From: Paraburkholderia aromaticivorans
GTDB taxonomy: Bacteria; Pseudomonadota; Gammaproteobacteria; Burkholderiales; Burkholderiaceae
Assembly: GCF_012689525.1 (NCBI RefSeq)
Contig: NZ_CP051514.1
Span: 744,001 to 808,000 of the forward strand
Length of the DNA stretch: 64,000 nt
Direction of reading: 5' to 3'
The position numbers and the translations under genes are program-made. The notes below the pieces were generated by a model. It was not told the origin of the DNA. It made no database searches and was given only the letters and a program-made list of their open reading frames with translations. This document shows positions 53,214 through 63,526 of the stretch, one piece after another. How positions within the stretch are numbered: the stretch's first letter is position 1; each line of letters opens with the position of its first letter.

Positions 53214-53748
53214 AAACCGCACTCTCACCGGCAATTCATCTTGTCTTCGCTAACCTGTCGAATGACACATTTTCGATCAAGCAATAATTGAGCGTGGCAT
53301 TGATTCGCAGTGTTTTGTCGGAACATGCGCGGGCGATCGAGGCGTATCGCGCGACGTTGCGGCCACGGTTTCGCACTACATTTCCTTAAAATTGACGTTT
53401 TTACGCATCCTTTCAAGATGACTTCCTCCTTTCGAAAACGGTGCTTCTACTAGCTCTGGTTCAACGCACATAAAGATGGCGCAAATGCGCAGGGTCGTGG
53501 CGGAGAGAGATACTTTGTCAATCCACTTTCCGCGAATAGGTCCGGCACTCTTGCCCAATACCGCCCGAGATCAAAAAGACTAGTTAGGAGTTTTGCAATA
53601 ATCGCCACTGGTATGCGGAGCGCCGAGATCCTTTCGCTGACCGGCGTCCGGCTACCGCTGATGACGTACGCCGCTGCATGGTTCAGGTGCAGATAGGAAA
53701 ATAGGTCGAGAGTCTTCTTAGGGTAATCGTACCTTTAGTGCAATTTAT
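53214..53748. other. Spacer without a recognisable gene
   Basis: AT-richer, with only short frames. It contains the promoter region of the GlxA-type regulator at its left end and ends at the IS6 left repeat (53749). Confidence 0.4.
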
Positions 53749-53951
53749 GGTTCTGTCGCGATAAGGTCATCTGGATGAGCAGACCCGAAATGACAAGGAC
53801 CGCTCACGTAACCATCGAATAGAACTGCTCGGCGGCGGACAGATGGGTTCCATTCTCAGTTCATTTGTCCCTTCCTGATCATATGCATTACTTCGATGCC
53901 GGACAGGATGATGCGGGCGAAGCGAAAATCCTTGAAGCCCAGCATCGGTCG

Positions 53952-55375
53952 GAGTTAAAGTCAAATGTGGTGTACGGGCGGCAGGCATGATCAGGCGGCC
54001 AACGGTTGCTGGGCCGGTGTGCTGTCGGTCACCGGTACGCCATCCTTGAAAGGGATTCCTTCAAGCAGCGAGGCGATCTTCTCTGGTGCGCGAATGCGTC
54101 GCCACGATTGCTCGGCCGACTCGATCAGCTTGAATGCCAGACCGAGAAAGGTCGCTCGCGAAACACAATTGCGCGTGCGCGTCGTGCGATGCCGGACGGT
54201 TGCAAACGTCGATTCAATGGGGTTTGTGGTCCGCAAGTGCTGCCAGTGCTCCCCGGGAAAATCGTAGAAGGCCAGCAACTCATTGCGATCGTTTGTGAGC
54301 TTCCCGGCGGCTTTCGGATATTTGGCCGAATAGACGTCGACGAAACGGTTGAAGGCCGCGAGCGCGTCTTCGCGCGTGGCGGCTTGCCAGATTTCCTGTA
54401 GTCCTTCCTTGGCCCGGCTGTGCTGCGATTTCGGTAATGCGTTGAGCACGTTGCCGGTCTTGTGAAACCAGCAGCGCTGGTGCCGCGTCTGCGGGAACAC
54501 TTCGGCCAATGCTGCCCACAACCCCATGGCACCGTCCCCGCTTGCCAGCATCGGGCCGCCTTGCAGGCCACGCGCCTTCAGATCAAGCAACACGTCGCGC
54601 CACGCGTCCTTCGATTCGCGATAGCCGTCGGCGATCGCCACGCGCTCCTTCGTTCCGTCCGGCTTCACGCCGATGATCACCAGCAGGCACTGGCCCTCGG
54701 AATCGTCGCTGCGCAGTCCGGTATGAATGCCGTCAGCCCACCAGTAGACCCAGCGCGCGTCTGCTAGGTCGCGTCGGTTCCATAACAGGTGCTCCTCGGC
54801 CCATTGCGCCTTCAGGCGGCTGACTACGTTCGGCGAAAGCCCTTTCGCCTGCTCGCCCAGCAGCACGCTGAGCGCCTCACTCATGTTGCCGGTCGACACG
54901 CCGCGCAGGTAGAGCCACGGCAGCGCCGCCGACACCCGTGGTGACTTGCGGATGTAGGGCGGCACAATGTTCGAATTGAACTTCACGCCCGAGCCTGAGC
55001 GGTCGCGTACCTTCGGCACTTTGACTGGGACCGGACCGATCGCCGTGACGACCTCACGCTCCGGCAGATAGCCGTTGCGCACCACGGCGCGCCGGCCGTC
55101 GAGTGTCTTCACGTTCCCGTACTGTTCGAGCAATGTTGCCAATTCTGCCTCGATCGCCTGCTGGATGATCTGTCGCGCGCCTTGCTGGATCAGCTCATCA
55201 AGGCTACCAACGCTTGCTGCTGCTTTACCGTCGTTCGTTTCTTCCGTAAACTTCTTCATGGTGGTGGATTCCGGTTCGCTGGTTCGTTACTCTCGACAAG
55301 CAACATTCTCAGCTAACCGCCGCCGCCTTCTCAAATCCCCGACTCATCCCCGTACACCACTTCTGACGATAACTC
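53952..55375 (-). mobile_element. IS256-family insertion sequence, copy 2 (1424 bp)
   Basis: Appears identical to copy 1 at 40663-42086, including the terminal repeats. A perfect 9-bp target duplication CATCGGTCG flanks it (53943-53951 and 55376-55384). It interrupts the IS6 transposase between its ARPM and LGFKD segments. Confidence 0.95.
53991..55259 (-). CDS. IS256-family transposase, copy 2
   Basis: 422 residues, the same protein as at 40702-41970 over its full length. Intact frame, same orientation. Identity of two copies 13 kb apart makes homologous deletion of the segment between them possible. Confidence 0.95.
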   Translation of the reverse strand: MKKFTEETNDGKAAASVGSLDELIQQGARQIIQQAIEAELATLLEQYGNVKTLDGRRAVVRNGYLPEREVVTAIGPVPVKVPKVRDRSGSGVKFNSNIVPPYIRKSPRVSAALPWLYLRGVSTGNMSEALSVLLGEQAKGLSPNVVSRLKAQWAEEHLLWNRRDLADARWVYWWADGIHTGLRSDDSEGQCLLVIIGVKPDGTKERVAIADGYRESKDAWRDVLLDLKARGLQGGPMLASGDGAMGLWAALAEVFPQTRHQRCWFHKTGNVLNALPKSQHSRAKEGLQEIWQAATREDALAAFNRFVDVYSAKYPKAAGKLTNDRNELLAFYDFPGEHWQHLRTTNPIESTFATVRHRTTRTRNCVSRATFLGLAFKLIESAEQSWRRIRAPEKIASLLEGIPFKDGVPVTDSTPAQQPLAA

Positions 55376-56021
55376 CATCGGTCGGGCGATGCGTTTGATG
55401 GCCCGATTGTCCTGCTCGACCACCTTATCCAGGTACTTGACTTGACGAATCGTGATGGGCGTCTCCCGCTCGGCGTTCAACGCGTGCAGCGCGGCCAAAT
55501 TAGAGCCGCTTTTGTCGATGGTTACCGTCTCAGGCACACCATTCTGAGCAATCGACTTTTCAACGAAGCGCCGTGCTGCCACCTTGTCCCGCTTGGCTCT
55601 GAACAGGAAGTCAATGGTTTTGCCTGCCTTGTCCACCGCCGGTAGAGGTACTTCCACTGGCCTTTGACTTTGATATACGTTTCGTCCATCCGCCAGCCCT
55701 TTGGTACCGGCAGCTTGTACTTACGGAATGCCTTCTCGAACAGCGGCACCAACTTGATCACCCAACGATGCACCTTGAATGATCGACGTCAATACCGCGC
55801 TCGGCCATCATTTCTTCGAGATTACGCAAACTCAGTGAGTAGGCGACGTACCACCGCACGCAAAGCAACATCATATCAAGCGGATAGTGAAGGCGCTTTA
55901 GCACTCGGGCGATGCCTGCGGCAAGCGTTCTTTCGCGGTGTTTGGGTCTTCTTCATCGGGTCAGCCAAAGCATATTTGTCAGGCTCGAATACTACCTCTC
56001 CCGCCATAACGCGACAAAACC

Positions 56022-56400
56022 AAAAAGCTTGCCACCGTCGCCGCGGATGCCCATGTCGACCTGAAAGTCGATGGTCCTCAGCAAATGCGGATTTTCGGCT
56101 TTCGGCACTACAAGGCCAAGTAATCCAGGGCTGTCGGCAAGTGTGCCGAGGTCCGCATCTAACCACTCCGTTCCGGCCGCATGATACGTACCAACCCTCG
56201 GCCGCGATTCGCGAGCCAATGCTGTACGCATCACGTGCCCGGGTTTTCGCAGCGGGCGCAACTGCCTCCTCCAGGTCGAAGGTAACGGGATCGGCTCCAG
56301 AGCTATATGCTTTGGCGAAACGTTCGGGGCGGTCCCCGGGAACGGACAGATACGATTTCGGAAACATACGGGTTTTCCGCTTACGAGGGCGCACACTCTC
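56022..56400 (-). pseudogene. HpcH/HpaI aldolase / citrate lyase beta (CitE-like) remnant
   Basis: Minus strand: PKSYLSVPGDRPERFAKAYS SGADPVTFDLEEAVAPAAKT RARDA is the start of CitE-like CoA-ester lyases. After a frameshift near 56190 it continues GTEWLDADLGTLADSPGLLG LVVPKAENPHLL and stops at the IS6 element. The rest of the barrel is absent. Not functional. Confidence 0.75.
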
Positions 56401-56457
56401 TACCGCGTCCTCTCCTGAGGTCATCTTTCGCTTCAGTCGATCGCGTCATGTTACGGA

Positions 56458-56694
56458 CTAGTAACAGCGCATGGCCGGCCGTTCCCGAGCCGGTGGGAAC
56501 ACGCCCCAACTGCCGTCGGGGTGATGAAAGAACAGCAATGCGACAGGCCCCTCGGGCCGCATGGTCTCGACGCGCACATAGCATTCGCGCGTCGATCGTC
56601 CGTGTCTGAACTCGGTGACTCGCACACGCATGGCAGCAGCGGGTGCAAGCCAGTACGAGACCATCTGGCGAAGTGACTTTCCGGAGCAGGCCAT
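56458..56694 (-). CDS. Small conserved-looking protein of unknown function
   Basis: 78 residues behind AGGGAGAATCAG. MACSGKSLRQMVSYWLAPAA, then VRVTEFRHGRSTRECYVRVE TMRPEGPVALLFFHHPDGSW GVFPP, which looks like a compact beta-rich domain. GC-rich third positions support coding. Family not recognised. Confidence 0.55.
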   Translation of the reverse strand: MACSGKSLRQMVSYWLAPAAAMRVRVTEFRHGRSTRECYVRVETMRPEGPVALLFFHHPDGSWGVFPPARERPAMRCY

Positions 56695-56706
56695 CTGATT
56701 CTCCCT

Positions 56707-56931
56707 TCAATTCGTGTGACGCGCTAGCGTGGCTGTCAGGCGACACGTGACTCGTTTATAGCGTTCCATCGCGGTTGAAGCAGGGACGTTGCGTCGCGAA
56801 CCGGCGTCGAAGGCCCGAGACGGGTCGCCATCAGTGAACTCACGAAGGACCTTTGCCCGCCACGTCTCGTGCTGAACGAACTGACGGGGCTTCCTGTCGC
56901 GCGCCCGTGTGTTGATGGACGAACTGGTCAT
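56707..56931 (-). CDS. Small basic protein downstream of an operator-like palindrome
   Basis: 74 residues, rich in Arg and Ser, MTSSSINTRARDRKPRQFVQ, then HETWRAKVLREFTDGDPSRA F. It has no clear ribosome site. It starts 32 bp from the palindrome at 56963-56983 and is directed away from it. No family recognised; it may be the start of a truncated gene. Confidence 0.3.
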   Translation of the reverse strand: MTSSSINTRARDRKPRQFVQHETWRAKVLREFTDGDPSRAFDAGSRRNVPASTAMERYKRVTCRLTATLARHTN

Positions 56932-56962
56932 TGCTCAATGCGATACTTCCTCGTGGCTTCTG

Positions 56963-56983
56963 ATAATACATTATGCATTATAT
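56963..56983. promoter_or_regulatory. Palindromic operator, site A
   Basis: ATAATACATTATGCATTAT matches the shared consensus ATAATGCATNATGCATTAT at all but one defined position. Two further sites are at 59854 and 60058. Confidence 0.6.
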
Positions 56984-57032
56984 AGTTATTTGTCAAGGAA
57001 ATTTAAATTGACGAGATATCCTCGGATCCGGT

Positions 57033-57582
57033 TTACGGGAGTTCAGGCGGGAGATAACTGGGAGAAGGAGGCAAGCATCGAGTCGACGCATCCAAGTAGA
57101 ACCAGGCCTCATTGCGGCAAGCGCCCGGCTTACTCGACCCGCGCCACATCCAGGGGTCTTCAGAAGCCAGAATCGCTTCGCGCGAACTCAGGAAAGGCTT
57201 GTCGCCGAGCGCTGCCATGACGGCTTCGACCACATCGTCGTCGCTGCAATCGTCGCAGGTATTTCCTGTGCCTCCTGCATCGGGCCGATATGAGGAAAAA
57301 AACGTGCTCGCCGCTGCGCGTGACGAGACCCGACTCGCGTGCGCAGAATTCGCGTGCGCGTTCGTAGACCACCTCCCCGACGCGGAGCGCAATGTCGTGG
57401 CCGTAAGCGCTCTCGATCTGCGCAAAATTGCCAATCGACGCCGCAATGCACATGGTCCTGACGGGACCGGCACCCTTGGAAGGCCCCCCAGTTCGCAAAG
57501 TCTCGTCCGCAATGGTTTTTTCCTTGGGCGTGCGCAAGCTGCCTTGCATCGAGGGAACGAGGTAGAGGCGTTGGCTCACCAC
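57033..57582 (-). pseudogene. Unidentified cytosolic protein gene with a frameshift at a T run
   Basis: Frame 1 (57582 onward) reads MCIAASIGNFAQIESAYGHD IALRVGEVVYERAREFCARE and SGLVTRSGEHVFF, weakly like a GGDEF-type domain. At a run of seven T near 57298 the reading frame changes, and the second frame gives DDCSDDDVVEAVMAALGDKP FLSSREAILASEDPWMWR. Composition is coding-like on both sides. The family is not certain. Confidence 0.4.
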
Positions 57583-57730
57583 AGCCCCCCGTTGGCTGGC
57601 ACCACACAGAAAAACAGCTGTCGGCAGAGAGCTACATCCTATCTTGGAAACAATGTGTCCCCCTGCCAGGGCGCCCCATGAGCGTGCATTGCGGCGGCGG
57701 AAGGCTTAGTGACCGTGATTTGATCCATAT

Positions 57731-58060
57731 TCAATTTTTCATTTTTGTTAAATTTAATTTAGCAACCGATAATGCGTCCCGCGCACAGCTGTCGGTCACT
57801 TCTCGTATTACCTTGCGTTCATCCGGTATCGCGGTTTCTTGATCATGCCGCCTGGCACGAAGTCTTTGAATCCGCGAATCCTCATCGTCAACAATAAGGG
57901 CGAGCCAATTCTCGTTCCAACGGGACAAGACCCGGATCCAAGCAACCTCATCAGGCAATTGGCGTTGACCGCTAGGGTCACTTCCGCTCGACGACTTGTA
58001 TAAGATCCAAGATGGCGCGCGTCCGCCTAGATGTCCCGCAGAAGATATGTTTTCGGGCAC
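57731..58060 (-). CDS. Hypothetical protein, weakly supported
   Basis: 109 residues, containing LPDEVAWIRVLSRWNENWLA LIVDDEDSRIQRLRARRHDQ. No ribosome site or family signal found. It overlaps nothing and lies between the gene remnant at 57033 and panD. Possibly a fragment. Confidence 0.25.
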   Translation of the reverse strand: MPENISSAGHLGGRAPSWILYKSSSGSDPSGQRQLPDEVAWIRVLSRWNENWLALIVDDEDSRIQRLRARRHDQETAIPDERKVIREVTDSCARDALSVAKLNLTKMKN

Positions 58061-58109
58061 CGCAATCGCGCAATCTGCCGCAGGGACTCGACATCTGCAG
58101 AACGTCTCA

Positions 58110-58502
58110 TCATTTTGCAGCCGAACGTTGGGTTGGCACGTGATCGCGGCTGCTCTTGATCTTGTTGTTCGCTTCGACGAACAACAGGTCCGGCTTCCAG
58201 CCTGCCTTCAGTTCCGCTTCGTCGACCACCGCGAACGCCGCGATGATCACCAGATCGCCCAGTTGCGCGCGTCGCGCCGCCGAACCGTTCAGCGAAATCA
58301 TGCCGCTGCCGCGTTCGCCCTTGATCGCGTAGGTCGAGAAACGCTCGCCATTGTTGATGTTCCAGATGTCGATCCGTTCGTTTTCGACGATGTTCGCCGC
58401 TTCCAGCAGATCTTCGTCGATCGCGCACGAGCCTTCGTAGTGCAGCTCGCAGTGCGTGACCGCGACGCGGTGAATCTTCGACTTCAGCATGTTGCGTTGC
58501 AT
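58110..58502 (-). CDS. panD: Aspartate 1-decarboxylase
   Basis: 130 residues. It starts [29 protein letters not shown], with G24-S25, the self-cleavage site that makes the pyruvoyl cofactor; the [10 protein letters not shown] segment also matches the family. It decarboxylates L-aspartate to beta-alanine for pantothenate and CoA synthesis. The start is ATG 58502; a TTG two codons earlier has better spacing to AAGG. It lies 53 bp after panC on the same strand. The last residues (QRSAAK) differ from the usual ending, which may reflect a rearranged 3' end. Confidence 0.95.
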   Translation of the reverse strand: MQRNMLKSKIHRVAVTHCELHYEGSCAIDEDLLEAANIVENERIDIWNINNGERFSTYAIKGERGSGMISLNGSAARRAQLGDLVIIAAFAVVDEAELKAGWKPDLLFVEANNKIKSSRDHVPTQRSAAK

Positions 58503-58555
58503 GGCCAATCAATCCTTGTAGCTTCTTAGGCGTGTCTTCGCTGTCTAGGACAGCT

Positions 58556-59425
<870 letters not shown>

Positions 59426-59457
59426 TTACAATGTTGAAAATGGCGTCCCGCCGTCTC

Positions 59458-59676
59458 TTAATCTATTGCGCTCAAGGGTCGCTGCCAGCATTTTCTCGGG
59501 AAGACACCCGGCGCTATGATGTTGGCGGTGATGTGCCGCGACGCACGATGGCGCGTCAGGTGATCGAGGGCAGCCTTGGAACCCGAATATGCATAGTCTG
59601 GTGTCCGGGCACCATCGGTCGAGCCGACAATGATGATTCGCCCAGGATCAAGAGTTAGATCCAGGATTTCTTCCAA
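59458..59676 (-). pseudogene. Short-chain dehydrogenase C-terminal fragment
   Basis: Contains GRIIIVGSTDGARTPDYAYS GSKAALDHLTRH and RHITANIIAPGVFPRKC, with the SDR active-site YSGSK and the Ser in VGST. The N-terminal Rossmann half and the far C-terminus are missing. Family assignment is clear; the gene is not functional. Confidence 0.7.
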
Positions 59677-59708
59677 AAGTCGCGACGGGTCCTATAGCCG
59701 TTACTCTT

Positions 59709-59855
59709 CTATAGCCGACAAGTGCACGGGTACGAGTACTGCAACTCCTCAATGTTGTGCAGCTCGATACTCTCGATAATCGCGTCGATATCCACCGCAA
59801 GCTCCCGCACATTGACCCTCAACTCCATGCACGTTCGAATCATCGGCCAAATCAT
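59709..59855 (-). CDS. Small ORF under operator site B, weakly supported
   Basis: 48 residues, MIWPMIRTCMELRVNVRELA, then VDIDAIIESIELHNIEELQY. The start codon overlaps the palindrome at 59854-59876. It may be the 5' remnant of a regulated gene now lost. Confidence 0.3.
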   Translation of the reverse strand: MIWPMIRTCMELRVNVRELAVDIDAIIESIELHNIEELQYSYPCTCRL

Positions 59856-59876
59856 ATAATGCATCATGCATTATAT
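59854..59876. promoter_or_regulatory. Palindromic operator, site B
   Basis: Perfect 11-bp inverted arms ATATAATGCAT / ATGCATTATAT around one central base. It has the core ATAATGCATNATGCATTAT shared with sites A and C and the look of a GntR-type operator. Confidence 0.65.
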
Positions 59877-60057
59877 CCCTACGCGTGTCAACCTGTTTTT
59901 CTGAAATCACCCCCCCACAAGCGCCTCTTTTGAGCACGTGAGTCGGCGCCCCACTAGCCTGAACGCCGAAAAGGGATCAACATCTCCACCAAAGCCCCGA
60001 ACTGTATGCATTATTTTCATCAACGGTAAGGCAAAGTGGCGCGAGCTTCAGTTATAC

Positions 60058-60076
60058 TTTACGCATTATGCATTAT
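60058..60076. promoter_or_regulatory. Palindromic operator, site C, upstream of the MFS transporter
   Basis: TTTACGCATTATGCATTAT keeps most of the consensus. It lies directly after a TATACT that could be the -10 box (60053-60058), a position suited to repression. An additional half site TATGCATTAT is at 60005-60014. The MFS start is at 60253. Confidence 0.55.
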
Positions 60077-60252
60077 TATTCCGCTACACCATACTTAGCC
60101 CCGAGCCGGCTATATGATGCCCCCAGGCGATGCTTGACTGGAGACGCGCCGGCAGGTCGTCCGCTGACACGGAGAACGCGAAATTTGAACGTAAGCCTCC
60201 GCCGATACACGGACTCCAGTACTTCGATTCACCGAAACGATACGGACACCTG

Positions 60253-61554
60253 ATGTCGACACACCTCACGAGCGTAGATAGCGCGACGAGCATGAACAAA
60301 AAGGCAATCTTCTTCACGGTGCTAGGGAATGCGCTTGAATGGATTGACTTCGCGAGCTACGCATATTTCGCAACCATCATCGCTCACCAATTCTTCCCCA
60401 CACAGGATCGCTCGACAGCATTGATCAGCACATTTGCGGTCTTTGGAGTTGGTCTGATCGCCAGACCACTCGGCGCAGTGTTCTTTGGACGTCTTGGGGA
60501 TGTACACGGCCGCAAGGCCGCGCTGATGTTAGCCATGCCAATGATGGGTTTGGGTACGTTGCTCATTGGCCTTATGCCGACCTACGAGCAAGTCGGTATT
60601 GCCGCACCAATATGCCTTGTCATTTGCCGACTATTGCAAGGCTTTTCCGCCGGTGGCGAGGCTGGCAACGCCATCACTTTCCTGATTGAATGGGCTCCGC
60701 CGAAGCGGCGCGCACTCTATGCATGCCTTCAGCAGGCTAGCGGTGTGTTTGGTACGGTGTTTGGTTCGGCCGTTGCTGCCATGCTGTCAACAACCATGAG
60801 TCATGATGCGCTCGAAAGTTTCGGATGGAGAATCCTGTTTCTCGTTGGCGGCGCGGTGATTGCGCCTGTGGCGTTCTATCTGCGTGCAAAAATTGACGAG
60901 ACTCCCGCCTTCCTCGCGCATCAACATATCGCCCCGGTCAAACAGAAGCAACGCTCGACCAGCACCATCTCCGTATGGCTGGCTTGTTTCCGGGCTATCG
61001 GAATGACGATGGTGTGGATCGCGTCGTACTACGTGTTTCTCTCTTACCTGCCAGCCTTCCTGTCAACTCACGCGCAGATTCCGAGTAGCGTCGCCCTCTG
61101 GGTCAATACCGCTGGGTTACTCACCATGGCGACATCTATCGTACTGTCGGCGGCGATCTCGGATGTCATCGGGCGCAAGCCGCTGCTGATTGCTGTGGCC
61201 CTTGCATTCATCGTATTGCCATATCCACTGTTCACCTTCTTCTTAAGCGGCGCATCTGCCCCGCTGATGGTGATTTCGTTAATCGTTGTCGGTGCTCTGG
61301 TCGGCGTCTTTGCGGGCGTATTCCCGGCAACAATGGCGGAAATGTTCCCGACACGTCTGCGCTCCGGCAGCGTATCTCTTGCATTTGGCCTCGCCACAGC
61401 AGTTTTCGGTGGATTCGGATCTTTGATTTCGGAGGCATTGATCAAATTTACCGGATCTCATCTCTCGCCGAGCTATTACGTAATCTTTTCTGCACTTATC
61501 TCACTCCCTATCATTCTGTCGTTAAAAGAGACAGCGCATCAGCCTCTCAAGTAA
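60253..61554 (+). CDS. MFS transporter, metabolite:H+ symporter (MHS) type
   Basis: 433 residues from ATG 60253; the longer frame from 60130 has no family match upstream. It has about 12 hydrophobic helices. Family marks are the first helix TVLGNALEWIDFASYAYFAT, the loop GRLGDVHGRKAALMLAMPMM G and LLQGFSAGGEAGNAITFLIE W. It is like the transporters of dicarboxylates, shikimate, proline or betaine. The substrate is unknown. Its promoter carries operator site C, so a GntR-type repressor is expected, but none is encoded in the window. Confidence 0.9.
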   Translation: MSTHLTSVDSATSMNKKAIFFTVLGNALEWIDFASYAYFATIIAHQFFPTQDRSTALISTFAVFGVGLIARPLGAVFFGRLGDVHGRKAALMLAMPMMGLGTLLIGLMPTYEQVGIAAPICLVICRLLQGFSAGGEAGNAITFLIEWAPPKRRALYACLQQASGVFGTVFGSAVAAMLSTTMSHDALESFGWRILFLVGGAVIAPVAFYLRAKIDETPAFLAHQHIAPVKQKQRSTSTISVWLACFRAIGMTMVWIASYYVFLSYLPAFLSTHAQIPSSVALWVNTAGLLTMATSIVLSAAISDVIGRKPLLIAVALAFIVLPYPLFTFFLSGASAPLMVISLIVVGALVGVFAGVFPATMAEMFPTRLRSGSVSLAFGLATAVFGGFGSLISEALIKFTGSHLSPSYYVIFSALISLPIILSLKETAHQPLK

Positions 61555-61618
61555 GTGCTCCTGGTAAAACCGTTTGACTCAGGCTAACCTGGCGTTTTGG
61601 TCGCTTCCGGGGTCGTGG

Positions 61619-62420
61619 ATGAAGTGTGTCGTTGTGGTCAAGGCAGTCGAGGAGTTGACGTTGCAGCAGATGTCGATCAATCACCCTCATCGGGATGCGC
61701 GAACACGCGCGGCAGGCCTGCTGATGCTCGGACGTGGCCTCAAGCCACGTGCCATCGCGGCTCAACTGGCCGTGAGTGGCCAGAGCGTCTAGAACTGGTC
61801 GCACGCATGGCGCGAGCGGGGATATGTGGCTTGATGGGCGCACATAACGGCGGCCGGCATGCGCTGCTGACTGAAAGCCAGATCGCCGAGGTTGAGGTTG
61901 AAGGCGCCGAACCCTGACCTTGGGGCGCATCGCCCAGCGGCAGAAGCCGCGCTCAACGAACCTTTGCCCTGCAAGGTCGAAACGCTGGGTAAAGCACTCA
62001 AGCGCAACGGCTTTTCGTTCAAACGCAACCGCTTCGCGCTCAAAAAAAGCGTAATGAAGAAGCGTTCGCCGTGAAATGCCGCGCTCGAGAAGCTCCAGCA
62101 CGCCGCGCGCGCGGGTGCCGTGTGGGGTCGCTGCCTCTTGATGAGGCGGCCTTTCATGGATCGCGGCCGGTTCGGCGTAGCTGGTCACCGCGAGGCTTGC
62201 CCCATCAAGTCGAACCGAATCATCATTGCCGTCGGAGCGTGATCGGCGCGCTGGACTTAGGCGAGAACACGCTGATCCACGCCGCGCATAGCGGGACTAT
62301 CAAAGCCCCGAACGTCGAGCACTTCATCGACGGCGTGTGCTTGCGGGTGCCGCCAGTATGCCCACTGTGATCGTCCCGGACATGCGAGCATCCATCACGG
62401 TATCAGCGAGGCAACGCAAG
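61619..62420 (+). pseudogene. IS630-family transposase remnant
   Basis: The start MKCVVVVKAVEELTLQQMSI and NHPHRDARTRAAGLLMLGRG LKPRAIAAQLAVSGQSV are followed by TAG (61790-61792) where the family has Tyr, then NWSHAW, frame changes, ETLGKALKRNGFSFKRNRFA LKK and, later, LDEAAFHGSRPVRR and SVIGALDLGENTLIHAAHSG TIKAPNVEHFID. Several stops and shifts make it inactive. Confidence 0.8.
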
Positions 62421-62474
62421 CCTTCAATCCAGTCAACGATGTCCAGGCGCACCTTGCACGGGTTTCGTATCGCA

Positions 62475-63457
62475 TCAGGTAAAGCCGTTCAACTTTGAGC
62501 GTTTTGAAGAAGCTTTGCATTGAGCGTTATCATAGCCGTTCGCCCGCCGGCCCATCGAGGCCTTCGAGCCAAGGTCGGATGCTAAAGCCGGGTATGCCCG
62601 CCTGGCGTACTGACTGCTCCTGCCCGAATGTATGATCGGTCCAGGTGGCGGTCTGCGATACCAATACGCGCTGCGCAGGGCTTGGCAGACCAGCCCGGCC
62701 GGCATGCGTTCCGACATCGACCAGCCGACGATACGCCGGCTGGCGAGGTCCAGTGCTGCAGCCAGCAAAAAGCATCCTTCATTGGTGGCAATGAACGTGA
62801 TGTCGCTGACTCAAGTGCGATTCGCAGCCACCCTTCGCAGCGGCGCCCCCAGCAGATTGGGCGCTACCGGCAGATGATGATCTGAGTCCGTCGTTACCCG
62901 ATATGGGCGTTTGTAGACCGCACGGAGCCCACGTCGCCGCAAGCTGCGCCGCACGCGTTACGCTCTGACTCGCTGCCCTGTGCCCGCAACAGCCGGATGA
63001 GACGCGGGCGTTCGTAACCCCCAGGCTGTCCCGGTGAATGGCCGCCACCTGTTCAACCAGTTCAGCGTTGGCCACGGCGCGCCGGCTTGGAGGGCGGGTG
63101 CGCCACTGGCAATACCCGCTGCGCGAAACACCAAGAATCTGGCTTAGTCGGGTGACGCTGTACTGGTCGCGGTGCTCGTCGATCCATGCGTCCCGTCGCG
63201 AAGTACGCCGTCGCTTTTTGACGAATTTCGAAATCGAGCTTCGCACTGGCGAGTTGCTTGCGCAGCTGGCTGTTCTCCGCTTCAAGTTCGCTGATCGGGC
63301 GCGTTGTTCGGGCGGTGCCCGCTTCACGGGCGCCCGCCTCGCTAATGTGACCGGAACTGCGGCTACGCCGACTCCAGTTGCCCGACCTTGCCACCGGCAC
63401 ACAAAGCCTGCGCGCCGCCTCGTGCTGCAACCCTCCGTACAAACAGGAAATTACCAA
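62475..63457 (-). pseudogene. IS3-family orfA/orfB remnant
   Basis: Minus strand: an orfA-like RTTRPISELEAENSQLRKQL ASAKLDFEIRQKATAYFA, then orfB pieces AWIDEHRDQYSVTRLSQILG VSRSGYCQWR, AAALDLASRRIVGWSMSERM and NGYDNAQCKASSKRSK. It is broken by several frameshifts and deletions, with no intact frame. Confidence 0.75.
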
Positions 63458-63526
63458 TACTTCTGTCGTGCGCGAAATCGAGGCATGGTCATCCCCCTGC
63501 TGTCCGGTCGGAGCGCGTCATAGCCT

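Larger units (their letters stand above)
53804..55930 (-). pseudogene. IS6-family transposase with frameshifts, split by IS256
   Basis: Minus strand: VLKRLHYPLDMMLLCVRWYV AYSLSLRNLEEMMAERGIDV DHS, a frameshift, VHRWVIKLVPLFEKAFRKYK and GWRMDETYIKVKGQWKYLY, a second frameshift, VDKAGKTIDFLFRAKRDKVA, VTIDKSGSNLAALHALN and VVEQDNRAIKRIARPM, then the IS256, then LGFKDFRFARIILSGIEVMH MI and a third shift before the C-terminus SAAEQFYSMVT. It is inactive and was probably decaying before IS256 arrived. Confidence 0.8.
53749..56021 (-). mobile_element. IS6-family element interrupted by IS256 copy 2
   Basis: The left end GGTTCTGTCGCG (53749) and inverted right end GGTTTTGTCGCG (finishing 56021) bound it. 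Without the IS256 and one 9-bp duplication it is about 840 bp. It is inserted beside a CitE-like remnant. No 8-bp target duplication is visible. Confidence 0.8.
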
